This document shows, piece by piece, positions 14,513 to 26,409 of a stretch of DNA of 64,000 bases. The notes below the pieces were generated by a model. The model made no database searches. It was not told the DNA's origin and saw only the letters and a program-made list of their open reading frames with translations. Both the position numbers and the translations under genes were made by a program. This stretch comes from Neoechinorhynchus agilis (lineage: Eukaryota; Acanthocephala). The stretch is taken from contig CM121341.1 in assembly GCA_051530055.1 (NCBI GenBank), positions 15,190,001 to 15,254,000 on the forward strand, read 5' to 3'. Positions within the stretch are counted from its first letter, which is position 1. Every line of letters begins with the position of its first letter.

Positions 14513-17250
14513 ATAAACGGTGCTGAATGAGATTGAATGTAAAGGTAGGTGAGGGATTTTTAATGTTGTTTGCCAAAGGGAAGGTATTTCCTATTAAAAT
14601 CACCGCAAATAAGAGAATCGGATTGTATAATTCTCTAAAGACATCCACCAATTTTTATTAATCGCATCGGTCGCGATGTGAACTTCAAGTACCATTGAAA
14701 TTTGATTTTAAAAATCTCCCTTATATCCCATTGATTTTCACAAAACAATCCAATACAAATTAATCAAAAAATTGGGTTACGGTGTCTTCAATATAGCTCG
14801 ATACCATTGCGTAGATTTTGCGCTTTCGGTGAAGTTCCTAAGCAGTTTTCTCCATACAATGCTGAGGAAAGCTTTCTGCGAAATCGTTTTATATTGAAAA
14901 ATCAGAAAATTCTGATCTTTTCTAAATTGTCCGCATTGAATCTTTAGAATGTTTAAAAAATGGAGCAGCAATTTTTACCCAGAGCGCTGTACATATACAA
15001 TCCTGATGCTTTTCTCGACATAGGACCCAAGGTACAGATGATCCAAAGGTACACGGGCCCCATTCTTTGTGTATTAATAAATGAACGTGTCATTATTCTA
15101 AATTTAGTCATCGGTAAGGCAGCTACTTTCTCTGGATCCTTTAATTGACATTTTTAGTAACCATGTTTCCTTTGATGAATAACCGCTGAAGTTGATTATA
15201 AGTTCTATATTTCAATTATAATTTTTCGACAGTACGAAAAATCTTATTTGGCATTTCTTCAAAAGTACATTGTGAACTTGAATTACAAAGACTCTTTCTT
15301 ACGCTTTATTTTCTAAAAATGAGGATTTTCAAGTTTGAGGATTATGTTTTATTCTATAAAAATCTATTTCTCCGTAAATCCAGCGCAACAGAGATTTATA
15401 AATGCAATTTACTACCCAGTAAATCTTGCATTGAATCCAAACATTAGCTCATATTCCCAAGTACTTGAGGATCCATAAATGTCGCTCTATAAGTAAGCAC
15501 AAGCTTAAAATTGAATTTAAACTGTATACTCATTATAGTACACATTTCGAGTGGATTTCGTTGAATCTTAAATAGAAAAATTTCTATGTAGCTACGAAAA
15601 CTCGTTAAAATTCGAAAGCCATTTGTAAAATTTCACGAAATATTGATGAACTTTATTCACAAGTTCTTAGTAAAATTAATTGCGTATTATCTGCCGCCTT
15701 GATGAGTGTCTCTTAAGCAGCAGTAGAGAAAAACTTACGGTTTTCAATTGCTAGTCTTAATGAATTATAAAAACCGAAGTTTTTTCAGAAGGCACAATAA
15801 AGACTAAATAAAACTAGTAATTACGCACCTAATTTTTATCGATTAATGTGATTTTTCCCCAATTTAACCGCTAAACCGAATATTATCATTTCATTGCTCT
15901 TTTTAAAAGTCAATGTGCTAGCATTAAAGGAAATAATTATGGTTGATTGCCCAAGGAATCGGAAGGAAAGTGACAAAACTCCGGAAATTACATATTTTTC
16001 TAACTCAGACATCAGTAATTGAATGTTTCGACAACTTGATCCTCTAGGTTGAACCAACGGTCAAAATCAAAAAGGTGTTCACCAAAGTGGGACTTTGAGT
16101 TGCTTAAAGTCTTTTGCTTGCAATTATAAACTTGATAAAATACAATTTTATAGATTGTTGAAGTGCGATCTTTGTCTCTTTACGAACTTGATGGGTTTTC
16201 TTGGATCGGCTTGCCAGTAAAAACTTAAAGTAGAATTTCTTGGATAATGTACAAAAGTGCTTTTTTTGTGGGAAAAATAATCGTTTTCCATGGATTTTCT
16301 GCTTGCGAATTGATTTAAATACTGAAGAAAAAATGGAGAACGCGGCAGCATTTGGGTCGCCGAATCATATCCAATCGATACTTTTTCATGATGAATCTCT
16401 TAAATTCGTTGCTGAAAGTAATGTTACAGCGTGGAATTAAGTATCGCGTATATTAGTCTCGAATCCCTTTAAGAACTAGATAATGGCACGGAAACGTGTA
16501 GAATATTTTAAGTCCATGGGGAAAATGTATTATGATTTATGGATAGACCATTATATGTAATGGATTTTGACGCTGCGCAAAATCTGCGCGGGTTTCTTGT
16601 AGTTCAACAACATGCGTTATTTTATCCTACTAACGATATTTTTTCATTCTTCTAAACTTCAAAAAGTGCCAAATCGTTCTTTTTTGTTTCTAACTTTGTG
16701 CATATTCATCAAACGGCTCAATGCTCTTTCAATCGTGGCTATTTCTGTGAAAACATTTAGGAAACGACAATGAAATGATCATTTTTGTTTTAAAGCGCAT
16801 TTTGGATGATTTACTAAAAAATTGGATCATAGAATGCGACTCATTAATGAATGCATGACTTCACAATCATTATGGTAATTTTGTGTGAAAGTGTTCGACA
16901 ATAATTTGCGTCTGTAGCGTGTTAATAAGCTTGACGTCAATTGCCAATCTTAAAATGCGTTTTGGTACAATTCTTTGTTTCACAATAGCTATTACAAACT
17001 GTGGAGATTTAAGCGCGCAGTAACACTAAATCTCGTTCTTAAGTTTTCTAGAAATGTTTATAATTATTCGTTTTATAAGACAGTTGCTCCGTGGTGGACT
17101 CTAGTATTTTGGCTCGTATTTTTTAAATAGTAAAACAATTTTTGTTTATTTGGTTTCGAATTTCATCGCAGATTCTGTATAATTTAAAGTTTAAGCAAAA
17201 TTTTTAATCTTTTGGGATTTAGTATTAAAGCAAATCCCATTAAAGCTTTA
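14513..17250. other. Intergenic AT-rich DNA, nothing recognised
   Basis: Scattered short open frames show no recognisable motif or splice pattern. No RNA gene was found. Confidence 0.4.
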
Positions 17251-17562
17251 TTAATTTTTTCTTGTCGTCCGCAATACTGTAAAGACTTTAAGTACTTTTA
17301 AAAGGTCGTCCGGCGAGATCCGCCTCAGTCTAATGAAATCCAAAGTTTCAACCCCGTCTAATTTTTTACGCCTTGCATAATTTCCTCTCTTGACAGAATA
17401 TGACTCACAAACACATAGTGTTCCTCCACACGGCGGTGGCGTCGACTTCGTATAATAACGAAGCCAGATATTCCGCAAGTCGAAACTGCGTCCTTTTATC
17501 TCGAGTTCGGGTAACTTTCTAAGAGAATATTCCGATTGAAACCTAAACTTTGCAACATTCAT
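17251..17562 (-). CDS. Small unrecognised basic protein, 103 residues
   Basis: A single open exon from ATG 17562 to TAA 17251, with AATAAA overlapping the stop region on the same strand (TTAATAAAGC). The product is Lys/Arg-rich with a central PPPCGGTLCVCES segment and a basic, Leu-rich C-terminal part (RLRRISPDDLLKVLKVF). No family was recognised; a mitochondrial ribosomal or other RNA-binding role would fit the charge but is a guess. It diverges from TMX2 across 175 bp. Confidence 0.4.
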   Translation of the reverse strand: MNVAKFRFQSEYSLRKLPELEIKGRSFDLRNIWLRYYTKSTPPPCGGTLCVCESYSVKRGNYARRKKLDGVETLDFIRLRRISPDDLLKVLKVFTVLRTTRKN

Positions 17563-17737
17563 TTCCTTTATCCTATCAATCTGAACGACGTCGCCCTTTT
17601 CGCTTCAGAAACTATACCCTCCCCCCACATTTGCACGCCCACATTTACAGCGCTTAATGTACCCGTCGCATCAGCATCCTTTCCAACATCGCTGCTTTCC
17701 TTATTTTTGAGTCTTCGTTGAAACATCAGCAACCAGA
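17563..17737. promoter_or_regulatory. Putative shared divergent promoter
   Basis: A 175-bp gap separates the start codons of the small minus-strand gene and TMX2. It is pyrimidine-rich on the plus strand and has no obvious TATA box. The promoter role is inferred from geometry alone. Confidence 0.35.
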
Positions 17738-19099
17738 ATGGAGCTTCGTCAATTTCGGCAACCTTACTACTTCATCAATTTCATTCTCGCTCTCACTTAT
17801 TTGATTCTTCGAGTAATAAACGCCTTTCTCACTCTTGAAACACGAGATCAGTACAGTATATTCAAGGACGACGGACGAGGAGCAATGTTCAGTTCAAGCG
17901 AACAACGTGTTATTATGTTCATTTCCATTGCACTTGTGTTTAAAGCCAAAAAGGCACTCACACTCAGTGAGTACGTTGGAACGGTAATGATGTACGCAAA
18001 AATTGCCAATATTATCATGTTCGCTCAAAACACCAAACAGCCTTTCCTTCTCGCCAGCATTTATCGAGTCCGTGGATTTGATTCAGGACGCGGGTTATTA
18101 ATTTTAAGTTGAACATACTTTTTCTTGTAATTCTATCACCCCCGGAGATTTAAATTCACTGATGATTTATTTCCGATTTTTAGCTGAGGATAATTCCGAT
18201 ATTTTCATAAGGTTTGTCATTTTTTCGCAACCTATTTTGTTGCCGACGTAAATATCAGGAAAATAAATCATTTGTGAAGTTAAATCCCCGGGGGTGGCAA
18301 AACTAAGAAAAAGGAAGTATCTTTTCCACCCAAGGACAATATTCCAAGACATTAAATTTTTTATTCGCGTTAATTTTTGCTTTTTTTGGTTCATGGTAAA
18401 TAACTATTGAAAACTAAAAAATTTCTCTCAGTCATTAGCTTTCGTTTTGATTATATTTGAGAAACCTTTTTGCTAAAAGCGAGTTTGTCCAGGATTGAAA
18501 ACTCCCGAGTACTTGTGATCACTGTTTTCATCAATGATTAAATATAGAGTCTTTTTTCTTAAAAAGCCAGTACAAATCCATCGATGTACGCATGTATTGT
18601 TCTGTCAGTGTACTTTCTCTTCCCAGAAAGAGCAGTGGATCCTGCATCTACTCAAATGATTCGTTGTTCACTAAGCCAATTTCTAAGTGAATATAAATCG
18701 ATCGATCTAAAGAACGAACGCCGAAGTCAACCGTGGACTCTTGCCTTCTTCACTGCTAATTGGTCACGCAATTGTGCAAATTTCTGGCCAATTTTCAATC
18801 AACTCGCCAATAAGTACGGAGACCGAATCCGATTTCTTTGTGTCGATGTCGGTGTTGCAGGACGTAATTCAGACAGAGATATTCTAAAGAATGAATTTGA
18901 AATCGATACCAATACCTTAGTTGAACACATACCAGCACTTTTGTTACTTGATATCGATTCGAAGATTCGCGGAAGGATTGTATACAAGGAGAAATATATT
19001 TCAAAGAATTATGTACTATCAGAACGCAATGTTACATCGGATCTTCATTTGATAGATGTCTACCGTCAAGCAAAACCATTATTTTCCAGGAAAAATTAG
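17738..19099 (+). CDS. TMX2: Thioredoxin-related transmembrane protein 2
   Basis: ER or mitochondria-associated membrane protein with a thioredoxin-like domain, implicated in redox and calcium control. Exons 17738-18061 and 18587-19099 (or equivalent shifts of up to three nt) give 278 residues; human TMX2 has 296. Visible: QPYY near the N-terminus, three hydrophobic segments (about residues 11-28, 58-68 and 98-120), the family segment EYVGTVMMYAKIANIIMF, then a thioredoxin fold with FFTANWSRNC, where the family has Ser-x-x-Cys rather than Cys-x-x-Cys. The end is SRKN, without the dilysine-type tail of vertebrate TMX2. The intron is non-canonical and interrupts the third hydrophobic segment (LLASIY and ACIVLSVYFLF). 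Confidence 0.88.
18062..18586 (+). other. Non-canonical 525-nt intron of TMX2 with complementary ends
   Basis: The protein-conserving junction is ATT|TAC (or the equivalent TAT|GCA), giving ASIYACIVLSV. ATCGA at 18063 pairs with TCGAT at 18581, and TGGATTTG at 18073 pairs with CAAATCCA at 18573: 13 pairs with one five-base bulge. A GT-AG alternative (donor about 18092, acceptor after 18570) stays in frame but puts 15 polar residues into the membrane segment. Confidence 0.7.
18137..18296. mobile_element. MITE-like palindrome inside the TMX2 intron
   Basis: The 160-bp segment starts CACCCCCGG and ends CCGGGGGTG. The arms continue with GATTTAA, TTCAC and TGATTTATTT or their complements, with a few mismatches. 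The interior also folds (GATATTTTC and AAATATC; AGGTTTG and CAACCT). This looks like a fold-back DNA element; no clear target duplication was seen. Confidence 0.6.
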
Positions 19100-19455
19100 T
19101 ATTTGCACTATTAATCATCAGTTTTTAAGTCGTCAAAAAAGTAGCAAAAACCGTGCATTGGAAAGCGGCAACAAAAAATGATAAATTCTTGTTTGGAGTG
19201 TTCACACGGGCATTCAACTTATTCAAAATTTTATTGTAGTCACAAAAAGAGCACTTAAGAAGTGAACAGAAAAATATTGAGAAAAAAAGTATAAGTGAAA
19301 TCCCAATTCGATTTTTAAGCTATATGTGCAAATATCGTCAAAAAACTACGTAATTTCAAGAATAAAATTTCTATTTTTGACGTCTGGCAAGCCAGTAACT
19401 TTTGAGTATTTATCTATGTGTGGGCCTGGTTCACAGCTGATAATTTTCCTTTGGC
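19100..19455. other. Downstream flank of TMX2, no gene
   Basis: AT-rich sequence with an AATAAA at about 19361. No reading frame of interest. Confidence 0.4.
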
Positions 19456-19620
19456 ACACAACCCATCGATCTGGTTCATAGAAGCGCATAAAATCACTTA
19501 ATACTCTGAACCATACGGTTATGAGTTTTGTATATCCCTCCGGATCCTCAGATACCTTCGGAGGAGGCGGGACTCATCAGTGTTTCCTCCCATCATCGGT
19601 ATTTTGTCTACTTTGGTTGT
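19456..19620 (-). repeat. Dispersed repeat with hammerhead-like half-core, copy B
   Basis: Minus-strand counterpart of 8917-9045, with about 20 extra bases between CCGCCTCC and CCGGAGGGAT. CTGATGAGTCCC and the decayed ACAAAAC are both kept. Two copies in opposite orientation about 10 kb apart mark a dispersed family. Confidence 0.6.
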
Positions 19621-19724
19621 GCGTCATCGGCGATAACCGATTCGAACACTTTGATCCTGACTTGGATCAGGAGCATTAGTCCACATGACCACCTCGGCGG
19701 GAGTGAAATACGGTTATAATCCAT

Positions 19725-20110
19725 CTCTAATATTCTATGTTAATCATGGAGGCTTGTATGTCTCCGCGAAAAAAAGAAATAAAAAATTAGATATTCTAAC
19801 GAATCCTTTGAATACTTTACAAACTGATTCCCATAATTTTCTTTTCTCTCCTTGCCTTTCTTGTAATTTATCAATTTAAAAAATTATGGGATAAATCGTT
19901 GGATTTTGAATGTCTTTGCAAACAAAAACACGATTCGTCAAGAAAAATTATAAATACTGATAAAAAATTAGACGTGCCAATGCATCGTTTTGAAAATTTA
20001 CAAACCAATTCCTATGACATTCCCTTCGATCTTTGCTTTAATGGTGATAAATCGGTGTCAAAAATTATGGGATTATTCGTGAGGGTTTGTATGTCTTTGC
20101 GAACACGATC
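19725..20110 (+). repeat. Ancient, highly diverged monomers of the 181-bp satellite
   Basis: TATGTCT or AATGTCT blocks near 19909 and 20090 are 181 bp apart, the period of the main array. Aligned blocks keep satellite wording: AAAATTATGGGATAAATCGT for AAAATTGTAGGACAAATCGT, and CTTTGAATACTTTACAAA. About two monomers plus part of a third are recognisable. Confidence 0.7.
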
Positions 20111-21008
20111 GTTTCTTATTTACACGTTTGTTTTTTGCTAAGCATCGGTCAAATAGGTGCGCTTAACGAACCAATGAGTATCGTCGTTCATATGAGCCAT
20201 TGGCTATTTTTCAATCATTTTATTTTCAAATCGATTTAGCAGTGATATCCACTCGTGCATAGTGAAGGATTTTCTTCGCTAAACACAATGAACCCATCGA
20301 TGAGCCTGGAAAAATCACGGGAAATGGTTGTACCGATGTCGAAACTTGTCATCGCAGATTGGAGGAACCAATGAAACAGCACTAATAAATGACATGTGCA
20401 ATGTATAGGCATATATCAGTGGAATTTCCAATGCAGCACAATGGGAGAAATCCTTTGAAATATTATATAAAGTTTTGAATTACGGTGAACATAATCCCGG
20501 TTAAAGATTCTTTTATTATTATGAAATATTTTGCGATACCATCTAGAAGGATATTGATATGATTATTATATAAAGATGGTAGCATAAGACTAAAATCAGC
20601 TGAAGCACTCACGGAATACAACTAATTCCGAAACGTCTTTCAATTTACCTTTCTGGTAATTACGAAAATGTACTCCAGATTTATTATGGCAAAATTGGAT
20701 GCAAAAGAAAAGTACGGATTCTTAAGTACCATTAAAACATAACGTTGTCCGTAAATAAAGAAAAACGTCAAAAGATAGAATACATTTTTGCAACGATATC
20801 AACAAAATGTAATTATATACCAAGGAGATAATCTTTCTAACGTTTGAACAAGCTTTTACACAAACGAGTGTTCGCTTCGTGTGCTTCTTTCTAAACGCTC
20901 TCACTAAATTACCTTTTCAAATTGGAAATTGAGGCCAGAGAAACCGGTTACCATTCAATAGCTGATTTTTTTAGAAACAAATATTTCACTACGCTATGCT
21001 AAAATGAA
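20111..21008. other. AT-rich DNA without a recognised gene
   Basis: Nothing convincing. The last part may be the 5' portion of the LINE relic that follows, but no motif proves it. Confidence 0.35.
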
Positions 21009-22200
21009 ATGAAGAGCGAGAGAAATAATCTTTTAAAATGCGCTACTCATTCCAAAAAGTGGTGGAATATTATTTTAAACAAAAAATTTGTGGATTGGAA
21101 ATCAAAAGTGGCTTCATTGATTGAAAGTGCCTCATATCCAGAAGTTGTCAGATCTATTTTAAATTTCCACATGGGCGAGATACGCCTTGACCTATATTTG
21201 AGACCAATCAATTTTAATGATAATATTGAAGAAACCGATTATTTTACATGCGTTGAAGATTTTATTAAAGCGTCGTCAGTGGGTAGATCATGGGCTCACA
21301 ATACGTTCTCTACACCGCCGGCTATTTTTAAATTAATAAATGACGATATTAAAGTGAGTTTAATCTCAGAAATATTTTTTAACTTAAGAATTTAAAGTCA
21401 AAATGTAGTTTCATGCCGAAATCTGGCGCTAAACGGATCACTCGACCAAAAGATTTACGACCCATATCTCTTCAGGATCTACTGATCTCAGTAATTGAAC
21501 GCGCAATTACATACGAAATTGATCGAGGGCCTACGTTTTTTAAAGTTCCAAAAAAGCTCATCTATCACATTATGATCTTACTAGAAATCAAGGGAGTTTT
21601 CTTTGATCTTGATAAGGATAGGAGAATTTTTTACCGTATACATGGAGTTCCTCAAGGGTCGCCTATCTCCCCATTTTATTTGTTATTAGTTTGGATTTTT
21701 TATTTTAGTGTTTTAAGTTAAAAAGTGGATCCAAATTATTTATGCGGATGACATATCACTTTTCTTTTCAGAGAAATTTTTACGAAATATCCCTGAAACA
21801 ATTAAGAAATGATTAAGTGAGATCGAAAAGTTTTTACGTAAAGCTCATTTGTCTCTCAATTTACAAAAATGTTTTATAGTTCCTAATAACCGAAAAAAGG
21901 ATACAAATATCAGGATCTCTACTCTCTTATCCAATCTCACAGATGTACCCACAGTGGTTCAAAATAGTAAACTGCTTCAGATGCAAATTCCCTTACTAAC
22001 TTACATTAAGTATGAGAGTTTGGAAGGATCCGAAGCGTTATTAAAAGAGTCAAATGCGTGGTCAAGAGGGCCAAGCGATTGGGACTAAACCAGCGATTCA
22101 TCGTTAACATAACTAAGACTCTTATTTTTAGTACCATTTGATTTTTTGCAAAGGGAAGACCGCTGGAGCAGAGGCGAAACATGTTTTATAAATTTTTACC
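21009..22200 (+). mobile_element. Decayed LINE reverse-transcriptase fragment
   Basis: Non-LTR retrotransposon remains on the plus strand. Visible in order: a region before the catalytic domain (to 21395), KDLRPISLQDLLISVIERAI (about 21450-21510, the LRPISL motif), GVPQGSPISP (about 21645-21675, motif B) and IYADDISLFF (about 21736-21765, motif C), then a thumb-like stretch. Frame changes and stops lie between blocks, and motif A is missing with the middle of the domain. Motif wording fits the Jockey/I/CR1 type; the clade was not determined. Confidence 0.7.
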
Positions 22201-22659
22201 AAATATTAAGAACATTAAATTTTTATCTTATGATTCTACGAACATGTTAATTAAAAAGCTTGCTATATTCTTTCTGTCTAAAATATGGTTCTATAATTGA
22301 AAATATACTTTCGTTAAACTTTTTTTTAACGCTCAAAATCTAATGTTCTTGCGATTTCAGGAAGGTAAATCTGATATTACAATTACTCGAGAAATTTTAT
22401 TACAGGATTCTTTAAAAACAAACATGTATTATTTTTTAGAAAACTGTATATTTCCTTACACTCGAGGTAAGCTGCCGTAATGTTGCTATAATTCCATTTA
22501 GGAAATTATAAAACATAAAGCAATGACAAATCTTAGATAATCGATCAGACTTGCGCAAAAACACTTTGGTGTGCGCAATGGGTTTGATCACTTTTTATGT
22601 GGAATGTTCTGGAGTTAATGAATGGTCTCTGAATTAAAACTTCACGTGTGTATAGTCTC

Positions 22660-23980
22660 AGTGTAAATAAATAAACATTGCAAATAGCGAACCTGTCAAC
22701 CCGAGTCTATTAGATAAAACATAAAAATGACAACAATCAAAAACCTTTTTAGGTGATTGAGAAGGCGAGGTTTCCTCGCGAAATATTTCAGAAGAAGGAG
22801 TATCTTCACCACAAGTCAAAATTTTATGAAATGTTTCTTTCTTCAGACTTCGTACCTGATACTTGTAATTTCTTTGAAATATTTCGCTGATTTTATCTCT
22901 TACAAATAATTCTTTGAAGTCGAAATTCGATAGGTTCGTTCTAATATCGAATCGAACTGGTAAATTTTTGTTATTTATTTGGTGGAGATGCTCTATACAA
23001 CAACAAACTGAAGGGGCTCCAGAAGTGTTTGTAATTGGGCTTAGGATGGTTTTTGCTCGCTTGGTAGTCAAGTTTGCTTTCCGCAAGATATTGTCCGGCT
23101 GTTGCCTTAAGTTTTTGGTCGTATCGATCAGTGATTTTGCGGTTTTTGTATGTGCCATGACAAATAGATCATCCGCATATACGAATACATGGGCATTCAA
23201 TCCCGTTTTGAACTTTTTTTAGCAGGTTAGACATACCAATCAGGAAAAGGGTAGATGAAAGGGGGGATTCCTGAGGCATTCCATATTTAGAGAAGAATCT
23301 CTTTCCCTGTTGGATTCTGTATAATATGATTTTGCCTCAGATAGTAAAATGATTTTATCCAGGATGTACTTCGGGCATTAATTAATATGGATGACACTAA
23401 CGGGTAGATTAATTCCTTTTGCTCGGGCTCTTGACAGAATTGCTGCTTTGACAGCGTCATCTGGGAACTTCTCATATAACCCAATCAATAAGGCAATCAT
23501 TTATGGGTCGGCGACCAATAGAAGGTAACGCTTCATCAGAAGTTGCGTTCTATTATGTAGTAGATCTTCTCGAAGCGGATGCGTTTGTTTTATAAGCATG
23601 CAGTCTTTGAGCTGCACTCGTCTCAAGGCGGCAATCGCTGAGAACACAGTTGCCGATGCAAGCTTTGATTTTAACCACATTTGCTTAAACTGCGTATCTG
23701 CGGTAGCGTCAAGGGTGTACATACTCTGCAATGGCCATCGTTTCGAGTATCTTCACAACTGGATTGGTTACGTTGTTCTCACGTTTTGACGCTGAACTGA
23801 GAAATGGAAGGAGTAGTGGCAGATCAGGTAGATAGCGTAGTGTATAAGAATGCGTTCTTTGAATTTTATAGGAAAGTGATTCTTGACTAGTCAAAGTCAT
23901 CTTCCTCGTTATCTTTTTTGCAGCCTCCTTTGATTGTTTAGACGCAAGGATACCTCGGTGGCTTCGACCTTGTGTCATTC
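22660..23980 (-). mobile_element. Second decayed LINE reverse-transcriptase fragment, opposite orientation
   Basis: Minus-strand non-LTR element remains. MPQESPLSSTLFLIGMSNL (about 23230-23285) is motif B with Gly changed to Glu. VFVYADDLFVMAHTKT (about 23140-23190) is motif C in a shifted frame. Open stretches from 23980 to 23290 probably carry the upstream part. It converges on the plus-strand LINE relic with about 450 bp between them. Its wording differs from that relic, so it is a separate family. Confidence 0.65.
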
Positions 23981-26409
23981 TTCTAAAGGTTGATCGTCTT
24001 CTATCACGTGAAGGCAGAGGAGCATTGAATTCGTCTTGATAATCCGGTCAAGATATCGTTTCGGCATTCGGGTAGCTTCGATAATTGTCCAGACTTTGCT
24101 AGGCTCTATTGCTTAGTGACATTGATAGCAATAGGTACGTTCAATTGCAAATAGTTTTATTCAAACACAAATTTGCAAGAATAGTTGTTACGACTAGTAA
24201 GCTGAAATCAAGCTTAGTGTGCTAGTAAATCAACCTTGAATCCCGAAGTCTTATAGGCGGAATTGTTTCAAGTTCGTATAAGTTAACCTTCTTTTTTAAT
24301 ACTTCTTTGATTTCGCTTTTAAGGGAAATTGACTTGATTCCCTGCGTTTATTTTTTTAAACTTAATCTCTCAGCATGAGTAGTACACTTTTTCTGCATTC
24401 CTTTAATTGATTGAATTGATCAACTGTTTAAGAAATAACAGTAGGTAGTCGACATTTCTTCGACCAAATAAACGCCAAATTGAAGATAGTATCTTCATTT
24501 GCGATTTTTTCAATTTTTTTTCAAAAAATGAGCTTCAATCAGTCGCAAGTAGTAATTCCTTAAATAATGAAAATTCTCTTGAAGGCCTTCCTATCAATAT
24601 TTCCCATGGCACCAATAAACTTTTCAGCGTATCGAAATAATCTGGAATTTTTCCTTTTTTTCAGAACGATTCTCGTTTTCGTCTAAGTCCAAAAATGCTG
24701 CTTCTATCTTTATAACACCTGTCTAGATCTCATTATCTTTTTTATCAATCATTTCTTTTGGATTTTTGGTACATTTATCAGTTCAGGCTGTCAATACTTT
24801 GTCAGTGCACTTCCCGACTGAAGATTCAAGTTTTTCCTAATTTAACAAAGTTGGAGAAGGAATAAGGATCTTCGGTGTTCTAAGAACCGGAGAAGATGCA
24901 TTTAAATACAATCTTTTTTTAAGTAACACTGTATTTGAAACACTTCGCCTTCACGATATATACGCGATTGCATTTCGATTTACGAAAAATGAATTCGTTC
25001 CTCAATCACAGTGGCTCAAGTTCCCTCAAATTACAAGTCTTAAAAATGAATAGCTTTGAGTTTATACCAACGATTAGAAGCTTAATATATGTTCGTATTT
25101 CTGCAATTGCAGATATAGTGGCATTTACTGAAGATTCGTCAATTATTAATAACTTACTGCTGAAAATGCGATCCACTGAATTCGAAATGATCATTGAATG
25201 TCTGATGCAAGAACGGAAAGTAATAATATGCCCAGCCGTTTCCACTTTATCAACATTACGACTAAATAGTTAGAGCGCATAATACGCACTCACAATGCTG
25301 CGATAACATTCTTAAACGGCACCAAATGAATACTTTTACCTGGTTGAAGCCAACGAAGAATCGATGTTAGAATGACCATTATTTAATTTTGTTGGGGAAG
25401 TTAAACCAAACAATGGGCCTGAAGACCGTCAATGAGATAATGTTTCAATCCGAATCCTGATGCCCGTTCTAATACCATTCACTATTAATGGACAAAAACA
25501 AGAGAACGGATATGCAAAACATATTGAATTTTGCAACACAGAGTATGGCGTCTTTTCCACTTCACATGTAAGAAATCTAAGTCTACACTAAAAGTGAATT
25601 ATCGCTACCGAAATCACTGTAACTAATTTACGCATCTCGCCATTCGGCAAAAAGCAATCGCCCAAACCCTCTTTATGATTTGATAATCTATCAACTGTTG
25701 ACGAAACAAAATAGGAGTCTGACGGGTGATATTAAATTAATATTCCGGTCGCCTTAATTGCGAATTCTTTGATGACAGTCGAAAATAACGCCTGAAATTA
25801 GAGCCGTTCAAACTCTGTTTGAATTAGACGCAGCCTTTTTATTCCACAAAGATTTTCAGGACCACTTGAATAAGTGAATCCTTGCTTAAAAAATCCGCCA
25901 TTTGCAATAAATTTAATGAAGATATGTGCAAGCGCTTATGAACGTTAGCCAATAACGTGCTAATTTTAGTGTCATTATAAAGAAATATTTGGATTTTTTG
26001 GCGCAAATTGGTCGATATTTGCAGTCCAGGGTTCTCATATTATCTCCGTTTTGATAAATGAAGATGCGAATTGGCTTTCGGTTAAATGAAAATATAGTTT
26101 CCCTTTAAAAACCAAATGGTCAAATGTTATACAAAAAGGAAATCTTGTTAAATACTACTTGATTTTCCAGCCGCATGATCTATCAAGTTTTTTAATCGAC
26201 ACTTGGACGGGCTGTTATAATGACAAAGAAAATCTTTATTTTCAAGCTTTCGCCGTCGTACGACTTGTGTAAAAGTACCGACATCGAATATGAATATTCA
26301 TTCCGCCCTTAGTTCTACGGCTATGCCGAGCTGATTTCCAAAACTCTCCCTCGCATTGTCCACGGTGAATTCATCCCCCCATTTGTAGACTACTTGTCAG
26401 TGTTTTAAC
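23981..26409. other. AT-rich DNA left of the satellite, no gene recognised
   Basis: An open frame of 112 codons at 24935-25273 has no motif I recognise and no splice support. Nothing else stands out up to the first satellite monomer. Confidence 0.4.

Noticed and set aside
24935-25273. 112-codon plus-strand frame left of the satellite
   Set aside because: No recognisable domain and no supporting signals. It could be a transposon trace, but nothing identifies one.
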